Origin: Nocardioides sp. QY071
Lineage (GTDB): Bacteria > Actinomycetota > Actinomycetes > Propionibacteriales > Nocardioidaceae
Reading direction: 5' to 3'
Assembly (NCBI RefSeq): GCF_029961765.1
Contig: NZ_CP124681.1
Span: forward strand, 3,658,001-3,722,000
Length of the DNA: 64,000 nt
Within the stretch, counting starts at the first letter, position 1. Each line of letters begins with the position of its first letter. Under the pieces are notes generated by a model. The model did not search any database and was not told the DNA's origin. It worked only from the letters and a program-made list of their open reading frames with translations. The translations under genes and the position numbers were made by a program. Positions 60,838 to 64,000 of the stretch are shown piece by piece.

Positions 60838-62547
60838 TCAGTCGGCGGGAAGGATCTGCTGGCGCAGTAGTCGCAGCTGCAACATCAGCGCGAACCGCGT
60901 CTCCGGATCGTCGAGGTCCACCTGACCGACCTCGGCGACCTTGCGGAGCCGATATCGGAAGGTGTTGGCGTGGGTGAACGTCGCTGCCGAGGCCGCGGTG
61001 ACGTCACCGAAGGAGTCGAGCCAGGTGTCGAGCGTCTCCACGAGGTTCGCCCCCTTGCGCGCGTCGTGGTCCAGGAGCCGTGCCAGCGGCCCCGCGGGCT
61101 CGTCGCGATCCGCGCTCAGGTCCGCCAACTCGAGCATGAGCGCCTCGACATGCACCTGGTCGATGGCCGCGAACCGACGATCCGTGCGCCCTGAGCGCAA
61201 CACCCGCAGCGCGCGGTCCGCAGCAGCGCGGGAGCGGGTCAGGTCCGACCGGGTCAGGGCAAGGGTGCCGATGCCGACCAGCAGCGGCGTGTCGTGGCCG
61301 ATGCGGTCGAGGAACTCGCCCACGACCTGCGCGGCGCGGTGCTCCGCGCTCCCCCGATCCCCGCGGACGTTGACGATGGCGTACGCGACGTCGTTGAGCT
61401 GCGCCGCGGCTGATCTCGGATAGACGGCGCTGAGGTGCATGGCGAAGGCGTCGGTGATCCGCTGGTGCTCGGCGGCACGTTGTGCGCGACCACCGGCCGC
61501 TGCGGCCGAGGAGCCACCTGCGTCAGTCCCCTCCTGCGGACGATCTGCCGCAAGAGCCAGCACCAGGTAGTCGCGGTGGAGCAACCCGAGCCGGTCGACG
61601 GCCTCCAGCCCACCGGGCCCGCCCTCGAGAGCCGTCGCCACCAGGTCGGCCTGGAGGCGGCGCTCCACGTCGGCCCCGGCCCGCAGCCGCAACAGGTGGA
61701 GGGCGACCAGCTTGGCCGCCTCCTGCAGCTCCTGGGTGCTCTTGGCGGACAGCGGCTTCGTGACCGTCGCCCAGATCGAACCGAGGACCTCGTCCCCCGC
61801 CCGGACGGCCAGGGCCAGCTGCGGGGCGGTCTCCTGCCCGTCGTCGTACGGCATCGGGTCGATGGGCACAGGCGTGCGACTGCGCTGGATCTCGCGGAAC
61901 ACGCCCCGCTCCTCCAGGAGACGGGCGAAGCGGTCCGGCACCTGACGCCCCAGGATCGTCTCGACGCGCACCGGGTCGGACTCGTCCTGGCCCTCGGAGA
62001 ATGCCAGCACCCGCGAGCTGCGATCCTCGATCGTGATCGGTGCGTCGAGCAGCGTGGAGATCGCATTGGCCAGCGCGAAGAGGTCACCCGACGGCATCCC
62101 GCCGAGGGTCTCTGCGTGGGAGACGCCGACATCGCCCTCGGCGATCTGCGCGCGCAGCAGGGCTGTCAGCTGCGACCACGAGGCTCGGCTGGTGAGGCCG
62201 AGCACGGGTACGCCGGTCGCCGCGACCGCCGCGCGGACGGTGTCCTCGACCACGACGGGTGAGCGCACCACCAGGCCCGCGGCGCCCTGGTCGCCGAGCT
62301 CCGTGACGAGCGCGGCGATCTCGGCCGGGCGCTGCAGCCCGACGCCGAGGACCAGCGCCTGGCGCGGCAGTGGCGAGTCGTCGAGCGGGTCATGGATCAC
62401 CACGTTGCGGATCTGCTCCACCACGTCGGCGTCGCCGCAGGCCACCTCGAGCAGCGTGGACCCGAGGTTGTCGAGAACGCGGCCGAGACTCGCACGACCC
62501 TGGTGAACCACGACAGAACCGTACCCACGGCTCGTCAGGGCGGACAA
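60838..62547 (-). CDS. PucR/CdaR-family transcriptional regulator, 569 residues
   Basis: N-terminal purine-catabolism-type sensory domain (about 1-290), a GGDEF-like central region, and the C-terminal PucR helix-turn-helix (LVETLDTWLDSFGDVTAASAATFTHANTFRYRLRKVAEVGQVDLDDPETRFALMLQLRLLR). Such regulators control purine, sugar-acid or aromatic catabolism, usually as activators. TTG at 62547 behind GAGGGGG. It is 19 bases downstream of two ABC ATPase genes on the same strand and thus probably in their operon, unusual for a regulator of this class. It is convergent with the small membrane protein gene. Confidence 0.9.
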   Translation of the reverse strand: MSALTSRGYGSVVVHQGRASLGRVLDNLGSTLLEVACGDADVVEQIRNVVIHDPLDDSPLPRQALVLGVGLQRPAEIAALVTELGDQGAAGLVVRSPVVVEDTVRAAVAATGVPVLGLTSRASWSQLTALLRAQIAEGDVGVSHAETLGGMPSGDLFALANAISTLLDAPITIEDRSSRVLAFSEGQDESDPVRVETILGRQVPDRFARLLEERGVFREIQRSRTPVPIDPMPYDDGQETAPQLALAVRAGDEVLGSIWATVTKPLSAKSTQELQEAAKLVALHLLRLRAGADVERRLQADLVATALEGGPGGLEAVDRLGLLHRDYLVLALAADRPQEGTDAGGSSAAAAGGRAQRAAEHQRITDAFAMHLSAVYPRSAAAQLNDVAYAIVNVRGDRGSAEHRAAQVVGEFLDRIGHDTPLLVGIGTLALTRSDLTRSRAAADRALRVLRSGRTDRRFAAIDQVHVEALMLELADLSADRDEPAGPLARLLDHDARKGANLVETLDTWLDSFGDVTAASAATFTHANTFRYRLRKVAEVGQVDLDDPETRFALMLQLRLLRQQILPAD

Positions 62548-62566
62548 CGAGTCACCCCCTCTTCCC

Positions 62567-63334
62567 TCACAGGTTGCCGCCGAGTGCGGGCACGGAGTCC
62601 AGCAGCTCGCGGGTGTAGGGGTGGTCGGGCTTCGAGAGCACCTCGTCCGCGGCGCCGAACTCCAGCAGCTCGCCGTGGTTCATGACGGCGACGTGGTCGC
62701 TGATATAGCGGACCACGGCCAGGTTGTGCGAGATGAAGAGCATGGTCAGCCCCATCCGCTGCTGCAACTCCCGGATCAGGTTGACGACGGCGCCCTGGAC
62801 CGAGACGTCGAGCGCCGAGGTGATCTCGTCGGCGACGAGTACGTCGGGCCGCGCCGCCAAGGCCCGGGCCAGCGCCACCCGCTGGCGCTGGCCACCGGAC
62901 AGCATCCCCGGCAGTGCTGCCGCGCGATCACCGTCGAGGTTGACCAGCTCGAGCAGCCGCACCACCTCGGCCCTGCGCGCGGCCCGGTCGCGCCGTTCGG
63001 GTCGTGGGAGTGCCTCGGCGATCGACTCCCCGATCGTCATCCGCGGGTCCAGTGAGGAGTATGGATTCTGGAACACCATCTGGACCGGCCGGCCGCCACC
63101 GCGTGAGCGCAGCAGGTCGCGCCCGTCGAGGGTGATCGAGCCGGCCGTGATCGGCGTCAGGCCGACGGCTGCTCGGGCCAGGGTGGACTTCCCGGACCCG
63201 GACTCACCGACCAGGCCGACCACGGCTCCGGACGGCACCACCAGGTCGACGTCCTTGACCGCCGTGTGCCCGGTACGACGTCCGCCGTACCGCACGCTGA
63301 CGTGGTCGAACCGCAGCTCACCCACCGATCTCAC
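62567..63334 (-). CDS. Oligopeptide/nickel-type ABC transporter ATPase (DppF-like), 255 residues
   Basis: Walker A GESGSGKST near 42, FQNPYSSLDPRMTIGESI near 88, signature MLSGGQRQRVALARAL near 140, Walker B VLVADEITSALDVSVQ near 165 and H-loop FISHNLAVVRYISD. The C-terminal HPYTRELLDSVP is diagnostic of the peptide/nickel family. GTG at 63334 overlaps the preceding ATPase gene by 17 bases; GTG at 63325 is possible. One of the two ATPases driving an importer whose permeases would lie beyond the window. Confidence 0.92.
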   Translation of the reverse strand: MRSVGELRFDHVSVRYGGRRTGHTAVKDVDLVVPSGAVVGLVGESGSGKSTLARAAVGLTPITAGSITLDGRDLLRSRGGGRPVQMVFQNPYSSLDPRMTIGESIAEALPRPERRDRAARRAEVVRLLELVNLDGDRAAALPGMLSGGQRQRVALARALAARPDVLVADEITSALDVSVQGAVVNLIRELQQRMGLTMLFISHNLAVVRYISDHVAVMNHGELLEFGAADEVLSKPDHPYTRELLDSVPALGGNL

Positions 63335-64000
63335 CTGCCCTCACTGCCTCGATAGGGACGAACGCCTGCTGCGCGACGGGATTCTCGCCCTCGACCGGAT
63401 GCCAGCACGCCACCCCGTGGCCGCCCGCGACCTGGCGCAGCTGCGGGTCCTCCTCGCGACAGGCTGCGGTGGCGAGGCCGCACCGGTCTGCGAAGGCGCA
63501 CCCCGTCGGGAACTGGCTGGGCTCGGGCGGACGTCCCGCGATCACTTTGAGCGGACGCGTCCGGTCGGCGTCGAGGTCGGGGACGACGTCGAGCAGGGCG
63601 CGGGTGTAGGGGTGGCGTGCGGTCTGAAGCGCGGTGACCGGGAGGTCCTCGACGATCCTGCCGGCGTACATCACCAGCACTCGGTCACACATCTGGGAGA
63701 TGACCGCGATGTCGTGGCTGATCAGCAGGATCGCCGCGTGGGTCTCGGCACGGACCTCGGCGAGCAGGCGGAGCACCTGGCGCTGCACCGTCACGTCGAG
63801 CGCGGTGGTGGGCTCGTCGGCCACCACCAGTCGCGGCGTGTTCATCAGTCCCATCCCGATCATCGCGCGCTGCAGCATGCCGCCGGAGAACTCGTGAGGA
63901 TGCTGTCGCGCCCGTCGTGCCGGGTCGGGCACCCGCACCGCATCGAGGCGATCGACCGCCCTGGCGAGGGCGCTGCGGCGATCGAGGTCCTGGTGCTCCA
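63318..64000 (-). CDS. Oligopeptide/nickel-type ABC transporter ATPase (DppD-like), partial
   Basis: The reading frame continues through the window end (minus-strand codons EHQDLDRRSALARAVDRL...), so the start is beyond 64000. Visible are the signature FSGGMLQRAMIGMGL, Walker B LVVADEPTTALDVTVQ, ISHDIAVISQMCDRVLVMYAGRIVE, HPYTRALLDVVPDLD and the C-terminal four-Cys region (CAFADRC...ACREED...VACWHP) typical of the DppD/OppD subfamily. Pairs with the ATPase at 62567. Confidence 0.92.
   Translation of the reverse strand, partial: EHQDLDRRSALARAVDRLDAVRVPDPARRARQHPHEFSGGMLQRAMIGMGLMNTPRLVVADEPTTALDVTVQRQVLRLLAEVRAETHAAILLISHDIAVISQMCDRVLVMYAGRIVEDLPVTALQTARHPYTRALLDVVPDLDADRTRPLKVIAGRPPEPSQFPTGCAFADRCGLATAACREEDPQLRQVAGGHGVACWHPVEGENPVAQQAFVPIEAVRAGEIGG

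Noticed and set aside
60947..60957. GATATCGG in the PucR gene as a GntR site
   Set aside because: It lies in the coding sequence of the helix-turn-helix, has no matching flanks, and a GATATC alone is expected by chance.
1..64000. tRNA genes, CRISPR arrays, insertion sequences or att sites
   Set aside because: Gaps are short and none shows a cloverleaf, regularly spaced repeats, transposase motifs or flanking direct repeats.

Overview
The window is a high-GC stretch (G or C at nearly every third codon position, frequent GTG and TTG starts, many 1-20 base stop/start overlaps, Mce- and F420-era style accessory catabolism) typical of an actinomycete chromosome; a Nocardioides-, Pseudonocardia- or Mycobacterium-like soil degrader fits, but no marker gene here fixes the genus. 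I see no tRNA, rRNA, insertion sequence, phage gene or CRISPR array. Nearly everything is accessory catabolism: about 56 intact or partial protein genes, one frameshifted gene, several strong bidirectional terminators and three families of shared operator-like sites.

Layout. 1-6.9 kb: end of an alpha/beta hydrolase, an unrecognised gene broken by one extra base, a short-chain dehydrogenase (SDR), then three luciferase-like (LLM) oxidoreductases around an SMP-30 lactonase. 7-25 kb: a block tied together by GATATC-containing sites and a GntR/FadR regulator (18.1-18.8 kb). It holds malate synthase G, a beta-keto acid cleavage enzyme (BKACE), HyuB and HyuA (ATP-dependent hydantoinase/lactamase/carboxylase family), a beta-amino-acid-type aminotransferase, a metal amidohydrolase, an Ltp2-like thiolase-fold protein with its DUF35 partner, a double CaiB CoA-transferase, a fumarylacetoacetate-hydrolase-fold protein, an NmrA-type protein, half of a PaaH-type hydroxyacyl-CoA dehydrogenase and an SDR. 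25-30 kb: a branched-chain-type ABC importer whose two permeases and one ATPase are fused in a single 953-residue polypeptide. 30-36.5 kb: a class D flavin monooxygenase, SnoaL and cupin proteins, a type-B carboxylesterase, a PaaX-like regulator and a fourth LLM enzyme. 36.6-45.1 kb: a beta-oxidation-like set (acyl-CoA ligase, two MaoC hydratases, SDR, HMG-CoA-synthase-like/DUF35 fusion, thiolase, acyl-CoA dehydrogenase) around a tandem TetR regulator. 45-50.5 kb: alcohol dehydrogenase, Baeyer-Villiger-type monooxygenase, hydrolases and an SDR. 50.6-57.5 kb: a compact biphenyl-type upper pathway (TetR regulator, extradiol dioxygenase, four-component Rieske dioxygenase, C-C hydrolase, cis-dihydrodiol dehydrogenase). 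57.9-60.8 kb: SnoaL, DUF3237, acyl-CoA ligase and a small membrane protein. 60.8-64 kb: a PucR regulator behind two oligopeptide/nickel-type ABC ATPases, the last cut by the window end.

How the genes may work together. The most coherent unseen pathway is at 9.1-15.1 kb: HyuA/HyuB could open a cyclic amide (or carboxylate a ketone), the aminotransferase closely resembles beta-phenylalanine aminotransferases that make beta-keto acids, and the divergently transcribed BKACE cleaves beta-keto acids with acetyl-CoA. The biphenyl-type cluster would convert an arene to a dihydrodiol, a catechol, a meta-cleavage product and then a dienoate plus an acid; the lower meta pathway is not in the window. The ADH/BVMO/esterase group suggests alcohol to ketone to ester degradation. 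A 17-base TTCAAAC..TTGAA-like site recurs at seven promoters spread over 45 kb, suggesting that one regulator links several of these modules.
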